Assembly (NCBI GenBank): GCA_936924235.1
Contig: CAKZHN010000040.1
Coordinates: forward strand, 1 to 13,215
Origin: an uncultured Rhodoplanes sp.
GTDB lineage: Bacteria > Pseudomonadota > Alphaproteobacteria > Rhizobiales > Xanthobacteraceae
DNA length: 13,215 bases
Direction: 5' to 3'
Made by a program: the position numbers and the translations under genes. This document shows, piece by piece, positions 6,158-10,943 of the stretch (position 1 is its first letter; the number at the start of each line of letters is the position of its first letter). A model generated the notes under the pieces. It made no database searches. It was not told the DNA's origin and worked only from the letters and a program-made list of their open reading frames with translations.

Positions 6158-6270
6158 TTCCATATCCTCCACGTGAGCAACATGGTCACCAAGAGCGCCA
6201 GACACCGATCGAGCGCCCGGTTTGCCGGGCCCCGACTGGGGCGCCCGACACCGCACCTCTGGTGCGGCGG
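6158..6270 (-). promoter_or_regulatory. ROSE-type RNA thermometer, hsp20 operon leader
   Basis: Read on the - strand, CATGTTGCTC (6184-6175) pairs with GAGGATATG (6169-6161), nine pairs including wobbles with a single bulged G at 6178, sequestering the Shine-Dalgarno GGAGG. The UUGCU strand, the bulged G opposite the SD and the terminal position are the defining traits of the ROSE family known from rhizobial heat-shock genes. Upstream hairpins complete the usual leader: CCGCACC/GGTGCGG (6251-6267, three-base loop), GCCCGG/CCGGGC (6215-6230) and an alternative GCCCC/GGGGC (6229-6242). Heating should melt the last helix and allow translation. Confidence 0.85.
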
Positions 6271-6277
6271 CTGACGA

Positions 6278-6304
6278 ATTAGGTGAGGCCGTTTCCTGAT
6301 CAAG
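6278..6304 (-). promoter_or_regulatory. RpoH (sigma-32)-like promoter of the hsp20 operon
   Basis: On the - strand CTTGAT (6304-6299) and CCTAAT (6283-6278) are separated by 15 bases, near the alphaproteobacterial RpoH pattern (CTTGAA, then a C-rich/AT -10). The predicted start near 6270 gives a leader of about 113 bases, matching the ROSE element. Placement is by inspection. Confidence 0.6.
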
Positions 6305-6317
6305 AGGGGGCCATAAG

Positions 6318-6410
6318 AAAAAAGGTTTTGCGGCGCAAAAAATTTCGAAAACCTTAATGCCAGCCAGCCAAAAAATTTTGCACGGCGCTCTTGAAATCAA
6401 AACCGGTTTT
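6318..6410. promoter_or_regulatory. AT-rich divergent control region with A-tracts and palindromes
   Basis: A-tracts at 6318-6323, 6337-6342, 6348-6351 and 6370-6375 are spaced near multiples of a helical turn, so the DNA is probably curved. AAGGTTTT/AAAACCTT (6322-6329, 6348-6355) is an 8-bp inverted repeat, and AAAACCGGTTTT (6399-6410) is a perfect 12-bp palindrome lying in the spacer of the + strand RpoH-like promoter. A repressor or nucleoid protein could act here (inference). Confidence 0.45.
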
Positions 6411-6417
6411 TCTAAAT
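6390..6417 (+). promoter_or_regulatory. RpoH (sigma-32)-like promoter of the divergent small-gene operon
   Basis: CTTGAA (6390-6395), 15-base spacer, then TCTAAAT (6411-6417): the same layout as the promoter on the opposite strand. A start near 6424 gives a leader of about 80 bases that holds the second ROSE-like hairpin. The 12-bp palindrome in the spacer could add a repressor site. Confidence 0.55.
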
Positions 6418-6428
6418 CGGTTCGCCGA

Positions 6429-6505
6429 CGGGCGCCCCAACTAGGGCCCGTTGCGGGGCTTCCCCGCTCATCATCGACCCATGTCGCTTTTCGAAGGATA
6501 TGGCC
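6429..6505 (+). promoter_or_regulatory. Second ROSE-type RNA thermometer, leader of the unknown operon
   Basis: CATGTCGCTT (6480-6489) pairs with AAGGATATG (6494-6502) around a UUCG loop, nine pairs with one bulged G at 6486. This reproduces the ROSE terminal helix (UYGCU strand, bulged G, masked AAGGA) and closely matches the opposite-strand element in sequence. Upstream GCGGGG/CCCCGC (6453-6467, three-base loop) and CGGGC/GCCCG (6429-6450) supply the accessory hairpins. It shows that the ATG at 6506, not the ATG at 6500 inside the helix, is the start. Confidence 0.75.
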
Positions 6506-6850
6506 ATGAAGACCGAGCACCGAAAGGACTTTGATCTAGACCGTCTCCTCCATCCCGCCGGGGCCTTCCGGACCCCCATGGAGGTCGTCAACGATCCGGA
6601 TATGACCATACAGGAGAAGCGGGCGATTCTCGCCTCCTGGGCATCGGACGCCTGTGCCGTGGAGGCTGCGCCCGACCTTCGTCAGCCAGCCGGCTCCTCG
6701 CCCGTCCGCTTTGACGACATCATGGATGCATTGAAGCGACTGGACGGTGAGGCGGCCAACAAGCCCACCTATGGCAAGTTCATCAACCGCGCCCGTCGCT
6801 GGAAGGACCTGTACCGCAGCGACCGCGGTGGACGCCCTCTGTTCGCCTGA
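6506..6850 (+). CDS. Hypothetical 114-residue protein under ROSE control
   Basis: Unknown function. I recognise the core DMTIQEKRAILASWASDACAVEAAP ... followed by DDIMDALKRLDG as a conserved pattern of uncharacterised alphaproteobacterial proteins often found near stress genes, but no biochemical role is known to me. It is soluble, helical and charged, with no signal peptide. The start is ATG 6506, seven bases after AAGGA (6494-6498); that ribosome-binding site is held in a ROSE-like hairpin, and a RpoH-like promoter lies further upstream. The C-terminus (KFINRARRWKDLYRSDRGGR) is strongly basic. First of four tightly packed genes. Heat induction is a firm prediction of the leader; the protein's task is open. 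Confidence 0.85.
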   Translation: MKTEHRKDFDLDRLLHPAGAFRTPMEVVNDPDMTIQEKRAILASWASDACAVEAAPDLRQPAGSSPVRFDDIMDALKRLDGEAANKPTYGKFINRARRWKDLYRSDRGGRPLFA

Positions 6851-6859
6851 GGTGCGGCC

Positions 6860-7150
6860 ATGCTGAAACTTCTCATTGCCGCCACTCTCGCGGTGGGTGT
6901 CTGCATGCCACAGGCAGCAGCACAAAGCCTGGTGCAGCGTAGCGACTGGCAGGATCGCAAATTCGAAACATACCTGCCAAAGCTCAACGCAACCGTCCCC
7001 TGGCTCGAACTGTACACCAGGACCAAAATGCCGAAGGGAGAGATTCCGCTTGGTCGTGACGTCGCCTCGGTCGGTCCGTTCATTTTGACGCCGCTGGATG
7101 GCGACATCCGCATCTCAACCAACGTCGCTCCTACGTTCCGGAGTATGTAG
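6860..7150 (+). CDS. Hypothetical secreted protein (96 aa)
   Basis: MLKLLIAATLAVGVCMPQAAAQ is a Sec signal peptide with cleavage expected after AAA or AQ, leaving a mature protein of about 74 residues. A Cys lies at 15 but no lipobox is evident. The mature part (SDWQDRKFETYLPKLNATVPWLELYT ... GPFILTPLDGDIRI) looks like a small folded domain of mixed strands; not recognised. GAGG overlapping the upstream stop codon serves as ribosome-binding site, nine bases after that stop, so translation is probably coupled to the ROSE-controlled gene. It would place a heat-inducible small protein in the periplasm. Confidence 0.75.
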   Translation: MLKLLIAATLAVGVCMPQAAAQSLVQRSDWQDRKFETYLPKLNATVPWLELYTRTKMPKGEIPLGRDVASVGPFILTPLDGDIRISTNVAPTFRSM

Positions 7151-7152
7151 CC

Positions 7153-7323
7153 ATGCCGGACGGAAAGTGGATCGATCTCGATGTGCGTCAACCGGGCACG
7201 CGCCGCATTCTTGATGCGCTGAGGCAAATCGAGCAAGAGGCGCCAGGGCTACTTGACGACGCTTCCCTTGCTGCGACCGAACTGTCCAGAACGCGCGCCG
7301 ATGGCGGACGTGTGCCTCAATGA
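7153..7323 (+). CDS. Hypothetical 56-residue cytoplasmic protein
   Basis: Starts two bases after the preceding stop codon, which is strong support for coupled translation. The product has a short N-terminal strand-like part (KWIDLDVRQPG), a helix (TRRILDALRQIEQEAPGLLDD) and a polar tail. No signal peptide, cysteines or recognised motif. The helix is amphipathic and could mediate protein contact. The frame is fully open with codon use like its neighbours. Its only functional clue is its place in the predicted heat-inducible operon. Confidence 0.6.
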   Translation: MPDGKWIDLDVRQPGTRRILDALRQIEQEAPGLLDDASLAATELSRTRADGGRVPQ

Positions 7324-7330
7324 GGGTATC

Positions 7331-7429
7331 ATGTCGCTCGTTGTGCTCGGATTATTCCTGTCGACCATTCTCGCATTGAGCGCGGTTGCACTCAATGCGG
7401 GCGATGGAGATGGTTTCAGCAACGCCTAG
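7331..7429 (+). CDS. Single-pass membrane micropeptide (32 aa)
   Basis: GAGGG sits four bases before the ATG, overlapping the end of the preceding gene. The product is essentially one hydrophobic helix (SLVVLGLFLSTILALSAVAL, residues 2-21) followed by an acidic/glycine tail (NAGDGDGFSNA), typical of small inner-membrane peptides that modify membrane complexes. It could also be a signal-peptide-like artefact. Last gene before a strong stem-loop, so it may close the ROSE-controlled operon. Confidence 0.5.
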   Translation: MSLVVLGLFLSTILALSAVALNAGDGDGFSNA

Positions 7430-7450
7430 CGCGAACTCGCGACTCGTACG

Positions 7451-7481
7451 GATGCCCCGCTTTGTATCAAGGCGGGGCATC
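7451..7481 (+). terminator. 14-bp stem-loop ending the small-gene operon
   Basis: GATGCCCCGCTTTG and CAAGGCGGGGCATC form a 14-pair stem (one T-G wobble) with a TAT loop, 21 bases after the stop at 7429. It is the strongest hairpin in this stretch. No U-tract follows (ATCCGGCTG), so it may act as a 3'-end stabiliser or rho-assisted terminator rather than a classical intrinsic one. Confidence 0.5.
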
Positions 7482-7499
7482 ATCCGGCTGAAAACGTAA

Positions 7500-7655
7500 A
7501 TGGACAATCCCATGCTCACACCTTTTGTCACCACTCTGGTATTAATGAATGTGATGGCGGCATGTGCGCTGTCTTGGGCTGTCGTCTTGAGTGCAACGAG
7601 CTCAAGCAGCGACAAAAAATCTTTTGTTCGATGCTTGGAACGCTGCGGACCGTGA
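7500..7655 (+). CDS. Putative small membrane protein (51 aa)
   Basis: The product has one long hydrophobic segment (MLTPFVTTLVLMNVMAACALSWAVVLSA region, residues 5-32) followed by a Ser/Lys-rich tail with two Cys near the end (RCLERC). It could be a single-pass inner-membrane protein; the small neighbour at 7331 has a similar plan. ATG 7500 and ATG 7512 are both in frame and neither has a visible Shine-Dalgarno, which lowers confidence. It lies after the strong stem-loop at 7451-7481, so it is probably outside the operon above. Confidence 0.4.
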   Translation: MDNPMLTPFVTTLVLMNVMAACALSWAVVLSATSSSSDKKSFVRCLERCGP

Positions 7656-7688
7656 CAGGATCTGCCAGGTTGAAATAGGCCCGGGGCT

Positions 7689-8207
7689 ATGCCTAAGCAG
7701 CAAGATCTCTGTGAGGATAGTCGCTTGTTAAGATTGCTTGCCGACGAACTTTTAGAATACGCGCAGGCCCGTCAGCAGACCATTGTCACTGCTGAATCAT
7801 GTTCGGCTGGGATGCTTGCTTTTGCCTTCGCCAAAGGCAACGGCGCTTCCCAAGCGTTTCTAGGCGGTTTCGTTGCATATACAAAGGAAATGAAGTCACG
7901 AGTCCTCGGTGTTCCGCCCTCCCTAATGAAGGAGAAAACGGCTGTTTGCGGCGAGGTCGCAGATGCCATGGCAATCGGTGCCCTGCTGCAGTCAGATGCC
8001 TCCATAGGCGTCTCAATCACGGGTGTCGCCGGTCCCGATGCGGACGAGGACGGCAATCCTGTGGGCCTCGTCTATTGCGCGGTAGCCCGTAAAGACGGCG
8101 GTCACCGCCACGTACGCCTTAACAGTGCTGGCCAGACACCCGAGGCAGTGATCGAGGAAGCATGTTCCTGCGCGCTGAAACTTGTGAAAAGCTTCTGCTT
8201 TTCCTGA
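7689..8207 (+). CDS. pncC: CinA C-terminal domain protein (nicotinamide-nucleotide amidohydrolase, PncC-like)
   Basis: PncC enzymes hydrolyse NMN to nicotinate mononucleotide and ammonia in the pyridine-nucleotide cycle. The 172-residue length fits a stand-alone CinA domain without the N-terminal MoaB-like domain of full CinA. Motifs: TAESCSAGML (34-43) around the putative catalytic Ser37, GGFVAYTKEMK (59-69) matching the usual Y-x-N-x-x-K region, and ITGVAGPDADEDGNPVGLVY (110-129). The first motif is usually ESCTGG, so the S-A change here is a variant next to the active site. C-terminal cysteines (159, 161, 170) are unusual. Start ATG 7689 has a weak G-rich upstream sequence. Probably monocistronic. 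Confidence 0.9.
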   Translation: MPKQQDLCEDSRLLRLLADELLEYAQARQQTIVTAESCSAGMLAFAFAKGNGASQAFLGGFVAYTKEMKSRVLGVPPSLMKEKTAVCGEVADAMAIGALLQSDASIGVSITGVAGPDADEDGNPVGLVYCAVARKDGGHRHVRLNSAGQTPEAVIEEACSCALKLVKSFCFS

Positions 8208-8757
8208 CGTATTTTATCTGTAAATGCGCGAGACGCGCCGCAAAATTCCGAGGGCCATGTGTAGCGCTCCACCGGGCGCAGTGTTCAGTCGTTATCAACC
8301 GAGGCTCAGCGGGGCCACGTACGGTCCTCGTCCCGGCTGAGTGTCGCCGATCGCGCAGGTGCGAAACCTGCTGGAAATTAGGAACCGACCGGCAGAGACG
8401 GTGCAGGAGATCGGCGCGTCTTTACCCAATAGCAAAGCCAGTAAGTAGGGCGGCGGCCTGACCTAATTCCTAATATGAAATCGAAAGTTGGAAGTATAAC
8501 TTGCCCGGGCCCGCGCCGAAGTGCGCTGGGCTTCGATGGGTTACTCTGGAATACACTGGAGAATGTTGGATCCCAGTTCCTCTTCCACCGCCAGTCAAGT
8601 TGAAATCACTTGAGAATTTGCGGCGCTGTCGGCTGTACCCACTAGCTGCAACCCACGTGATGGGCGTAGGGGCTTCGAATCCCGCACACTCAACACGCTC
8701 CATCTTGCACCGGCCCTGGATGCGAGGTATTTTCTCTACAAATGTCATTTCGACAGG
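8208..8757. other. 550-base region without a convincing gene
   Basis: No credible coding frame on either strand. It contains nested inverted repeats at 8305-8416 (listed separately), a 6-bp inverted repeat TCAAGT/ACTTGA (8595-8600, 8608-8613) about 145 bases before the PadR-like gene that could be an operator, and a sequence resembling a tRNA T-arm at 8670-8683 with no tRNA around it. The region may be degraded gene remnants. Confidence 0.5.
8305..8416 (+). ncRNA. Candidate structured RNA (two stem domains)
   Basis: Domain 1: CTCAGC (8305-8310) pairs with GCTGAG (8336-8341), extended by GGG/CCC with one bulged G. Domain 2: CGCCGATC (8345-8352) pairs with GATCGGCG (8409-8416), 8 bp perfect, enclosing GCAGGT/ACCTGC (8355-8371, GCGAA loop) and a weaker ACCG/CGGT (8384-8402), which would be a three-way junction. 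The strand is assumed from the flanking genes. No known RNA family is recognised. Confidence 0.3.
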
Positions 8758-9129
8758 GTGGAAAGCACACAGTCGATGTTGCCAAAACTCGAAGAGAGCG
8801 TGCTCCTCGCCGTTTTAAAGCATAACGGTGACGCTACTGCCAGCGATGTGCAGGGCGCGCTAACAGAGGCGTTTCGCAAGGAACACGCGTTCGGGTCGAT
8901 TTTTACTACGCTGGATCGCCTTGCCGACAAAAAGATGGTCCGATGGCGCAAGGGTAGTTCAGATGAGCGCCGCGGCGGGCGAGCCCCACGCCTCTATACA
9001 ATCACAGCTTTCGGAAAATCCGAATTGGCAGCCTCTCTGCGCGGCACCGAAGCGCTTCGAGGCTTTCAATTCGACGAACAGTTTATTCTGCGGGTTGGAG
9101 TTCGGGCAAGATCGTCACGGCTAGGCTGA
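8758..9129 (+). CDS. PadR-like winged-helix transcriptional regulator (123 aa)
   Basis: The pattern LEESVLLAVLKHNGDATASDVQGAL, then HAFGSIFTTLDRLADKKMVRWRKG and GGRAPRLYTITAFGKSEL, follows the PadR-type winged helix: N-terminal helix, DNA-recognition helix in the G-S-[I/L]-[F/Y]-T-T-L-D-R-L segment, then the wing with GGRA..Y.IT. The C-terminal part is short (about 35 residues), so the dimerisation helix may be reduced as in PadR subfamily 2. The start is GTG 8758 or ATG 8776; neither has a strong ribosome-binding site. It lies 37 bases before the deaminase gene on the same strand and could control that gene and itself. Confidence 0.8.
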   Translation: MESTQSMLPKLEESVLLAVLKHNGDATASDVQGALTEAFRKEHAFGSIFTTLDRLADKKMVRWRKGSSDERRGGRAPRLYTITAFGKSELAASLRGTEALRGFQFDEQFILRVGVRARSSRLG

Positions 9130-9166
9130 GGCTGCCGCGGGTTTAGCGGCAAATTGGTGCTGAGCT

Positions 9167-10018
9167 ATGGACCCTTCTGATGTCGACCTCAAAATGATGC
9201 GGCGCTGTGTCGATCTGTCAGCCGACGCCGTCCGGGCGAACGAATTGCCGTTCTCTTGTGTAATCTGCCGTGGCGACCAGATCATCGCAGAGGCTACTCC
9301 TCGCGTCTGCCGAGACGGAGACGTTACTCGACACGCTGAACTTATCGCGATCTCGGACGCGCAGCGACAGCTCGGCCGCAAGGACCTTTCGGACTGCACG
9401 CTCTATTCTAATGTCGAGCCGTGCCCGATGTGCTCGTTCCCGATCCGCGAAACCCGCATAGGGCGAGTGGTCTATTCTATCAGTTCGCCTTTGATGGGCG
9501 GCTTCTCGAAATGGAACGTGCTGAGCGATCAAGAAATCTCCGACGTCATGCCTCAGGTATTCGGAGGCGTCCCGCAGATCTCGGGCGGCCTGATGTATCG
9601 CGACGCTGCGGCGGTGTGGCGCAGTTGGAACCCGCTATTCTGGTTCGGCATCCGTCTGCGCGGCTGCCTTGCTGAAGGAAATAATCAGGCCATGGTGACG
9701 CTGCAGGTGGGTGCTCCACCGCGTAGCCTGTGGCAACGGTTCAAAGCTAGTCGGCAACCCTCCAAAACGCGTGGCGCTCCGAACGGCATTTTGATCGATG
9801 CACTCGTAGCTCCCGACCACGCAATCGAGGCGGTGTGGAACTTGCAGGAGACATTTGAAAAGCGGTGGTTGCCGAAGCACGGGGACCATATGGCGCGGAT
9901 TATCTTTTACCTCCAGTCTGTCGGCGTGGTGGTCAGCTTCTGGACTGAGTGGGCAATAAAGCGGATAGACTTAATAAAATTATTTCGTCGGCCAAGTGAC
10001 CCGGATGGTCACCGCTAA
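9167..10018 (+). CDS. Cytidine/nucleoside deaminase-like protein with C-terminal extension (283 aa)
   Basis: Zinc hydrolase of the CMP/dCMP deaminase superfamily. The metal and catalytic residues are present: H56-A-E58 (HAELIAI) and C86/C89 (EPCPMC). The N-terminal 165 residues have the size and order of bacterial nucleoside deaminases, including the later Y-R-D-A-A-x-V-W block. Residues about 168-283 are an extra part: a basic linker (PPRSLWQRFKASRQPSK), then a helical segment (DHAIEAVWNLQETFEKRW) and a hydrophobic stretch (RIIFYLQSVGVVVSFWTEWAI) ending in basic residues. I recognise no domain there. The substrate cannot be inferred from the motif alone. Translation starts at ATG 9167, with only a weak Shine-Dalgarno. 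Confidence 0.8.
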   Translation: MDPSDVDLKMMRRCVDLSADAVRANELPFSCVICRGDQIIAEATPRVCRDGDVTRHAELIAISDAQRQLGRKDLSDCTLYSNVEPCPMCSFPIRETRIGRVVYSISSPLMGGFSKWNVLSDQEISDVMPQVFGGVPQISGGLMYRDAAAVWRSWNPLFWFGIRLRGCLAEGNNQAMVTLQVGAPPRSLWQRFKASRQPSKTRGAPNGILIDALVAPDHAIEAVWNLQETFEKRWLPKHGDHMARIIFYLQSVGVVVSFWTEWAIKRIDLIKLFRRPSDPDGHR

Positions 10019-10032
10019 AGCCACCCATGCCA

Positions 10033-10095
10033 CCGCGGCGTGACGTGGTACACTAAGCTCGCTCTGGCCCCCAGGGTGAAAGGGGGACGCCGCGG
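10033..10095. terminator. GC-rich inverted repeat between convergent genes
   Basis: CCGCGGCGT (10033-10041) and ACGCCGCGG (10087-10095) are 9-bp perfect inverted copies. CCCCC (10068-10072) and GGGGG (10082-10086) form an inner stem directly against the right arm. It lies just after the deaminase stop and before the convergent formyltransferase, a fitting place for a bidirectional terminator. No U-tract. Confidence 0.4.
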
Positions 10096-10191
10096 CGGCG
10101 TGAAGCCTTCTGGTCCCGGTCGGCTCCGGAACCCGCTGCCCCTCCCGAGGCGCCGCGCTGTGCGCTGCGCCTCTGTCGGTGGTGCAGCCGA

Positions 10192-10857
10192 TCAGCCGGC
10201 GACGCGGAATCGGAAGCCGTGCAGCCTGATCGTGGGCACGATGCCCCGAAAGCCGTCGTTGAATGCGTGGACTCTCCGGCGCAATTCCTCCGGCGAGATA
10301 TCTCCGTCGATGTCGCACATCGTCTCGTAGTCGCGGCGCGAACTTTTTCGGTGGCTCCACGCGATGGGCAGCGTCGGCAGTGGCTCTGCGCGCCGGGTGA
10401 GGTCGTGCGCCAGCCGCCAGATCAGATGGGCGAGCCGGACGTAAGCCATCTGCTCCAATCCTCGAACTGAGATCGTGCCTGGAATGGAGAAGCGCTCGAC
10501 ACCGATGACGCCGCCCTCGTCCACGCGCTCGGTCATCACATGGGCCGTCGCGCCGAAGGTCGCGGCCCGTTCGTAGATCGCGAAATGCGCGGGCGCCCAG
10601 CCCGGATATTCGGGCGGTCCCGGATGGAAGTTGTAGGCACCGAAGCCGAGGCTTTGCAGCACTTCGGATGGAACGATCGTGCCCGACGTGAAGGCCAAAA
10701 GGCGCGACCGCGCCAGCAGGCCGGGCGCGATGGCGGTGAGGTCTTCGAGCGTCGTCGCGGGCGTGATCGTCAGCGCGGGGTTGTGCTCCTTGAGCAGAGC
10801 GCCGATGGCGAAGTGCTGCTGCGGTTGCGCTGCGAGAATGACGATGTTTTCAAACAT
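10192..10857 (-). CDS. Formyltransferase-fold protein (221 aa)
   Basis: Member of the 10-formyltetrahydrofolate-dependent formyltransferase fold (Fmt, GART, sugar N-formyltransferases). The catalytic triad is visible: Asn76 and His78 (YNFHPGPPEYPG) and Asp113 (TERVDEGGVI). The HPG-PP-YPG loop and the ATAHVM strand are typical. At 221 residues it is shorter than Fmt and lacks an obvious Fmt C-terminal OB domain, so it is not methionyl-tRNA formyltransferase. The C-terminal 50 residues (DYETMCDIDGDISPEELRRRVHAF) resemble the region following the catalytic domain in sugar formyltransferases. It lies 86 bases downstream of a glycosyltransferase gene, which favours N-formylation of an amino sugar (inference). 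Overall GC is high. Confidence 0.85.
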   Translation of the reverse strand: MFENIVILAAQPQQHFAIGALLKEHNPALTITPATTLEDLTAIAPGLLARSRLLAFTSGTIVPSEVLQSLGFGAYNFHPGPPEYPGWAPAHFAIYERAATFGATAHVMTERVDEGGVIGVERFSIPGTISVRGLEQMAYVRLAHLIWRLAHDLTRRAEPLPTLPIAWSHRKSSRRDYETMCDIDGDISPEELRRRVHAFNDGFRGIVPTIRLHGFRFRVAG

Positions 10858-10921
10858 TCTTGAATCCGTTGCGTGTCACTTGTGGTTCCGCCAGCCGTCG
10901 CGGGCTTGCGGTCTCACGCGT

Positions 10922-10942
10922 CCGCGGCGTCACCCGCCGCGG
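10922..10942 (-). repeat. Intercistronic hairpin between glycosyltransferase and formyltransferase genes
   Basis: CCGCGGC (10922-10928) and GCCGCGG (10936-10942) form a 7-bp perfect stem with a seven-base loop, immediately after the glycosyltransferase stop codon on the - strand. It could be a processing or attenuation structure. Confidence 0.35.
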
Positions 10943-10943
10943 G

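Noticed and set aside
6158..6520. N-terminal extension of the class A Hsp20 frame to 6520
   Set aside because: It crosses the ROSE leader and promoter; the Shine-Dalgarno and family N-terminus MRT-F-D fix the start at 6157.
8316..8325. CACGTACGGT, similar to the 3' strand of group II intron domain V
   Set aside because: The matching 5' strand and GAAA loop are absent and there is no reverse transcriptase gene.
8661..8690. tRNA T-arm-like GGGGCTTCGAATCCC
   Set aside because: The five-pair T stem does not close properly and no acceptor or anticodon arms can be built upstream.
8470..8818. Overlapping - (8470-8748) and + (8501-8818) frames in the gene-free region
   Set aside because: No start signals or recognisable fold; the + frame overlaps the PadR-like gene in another frame.
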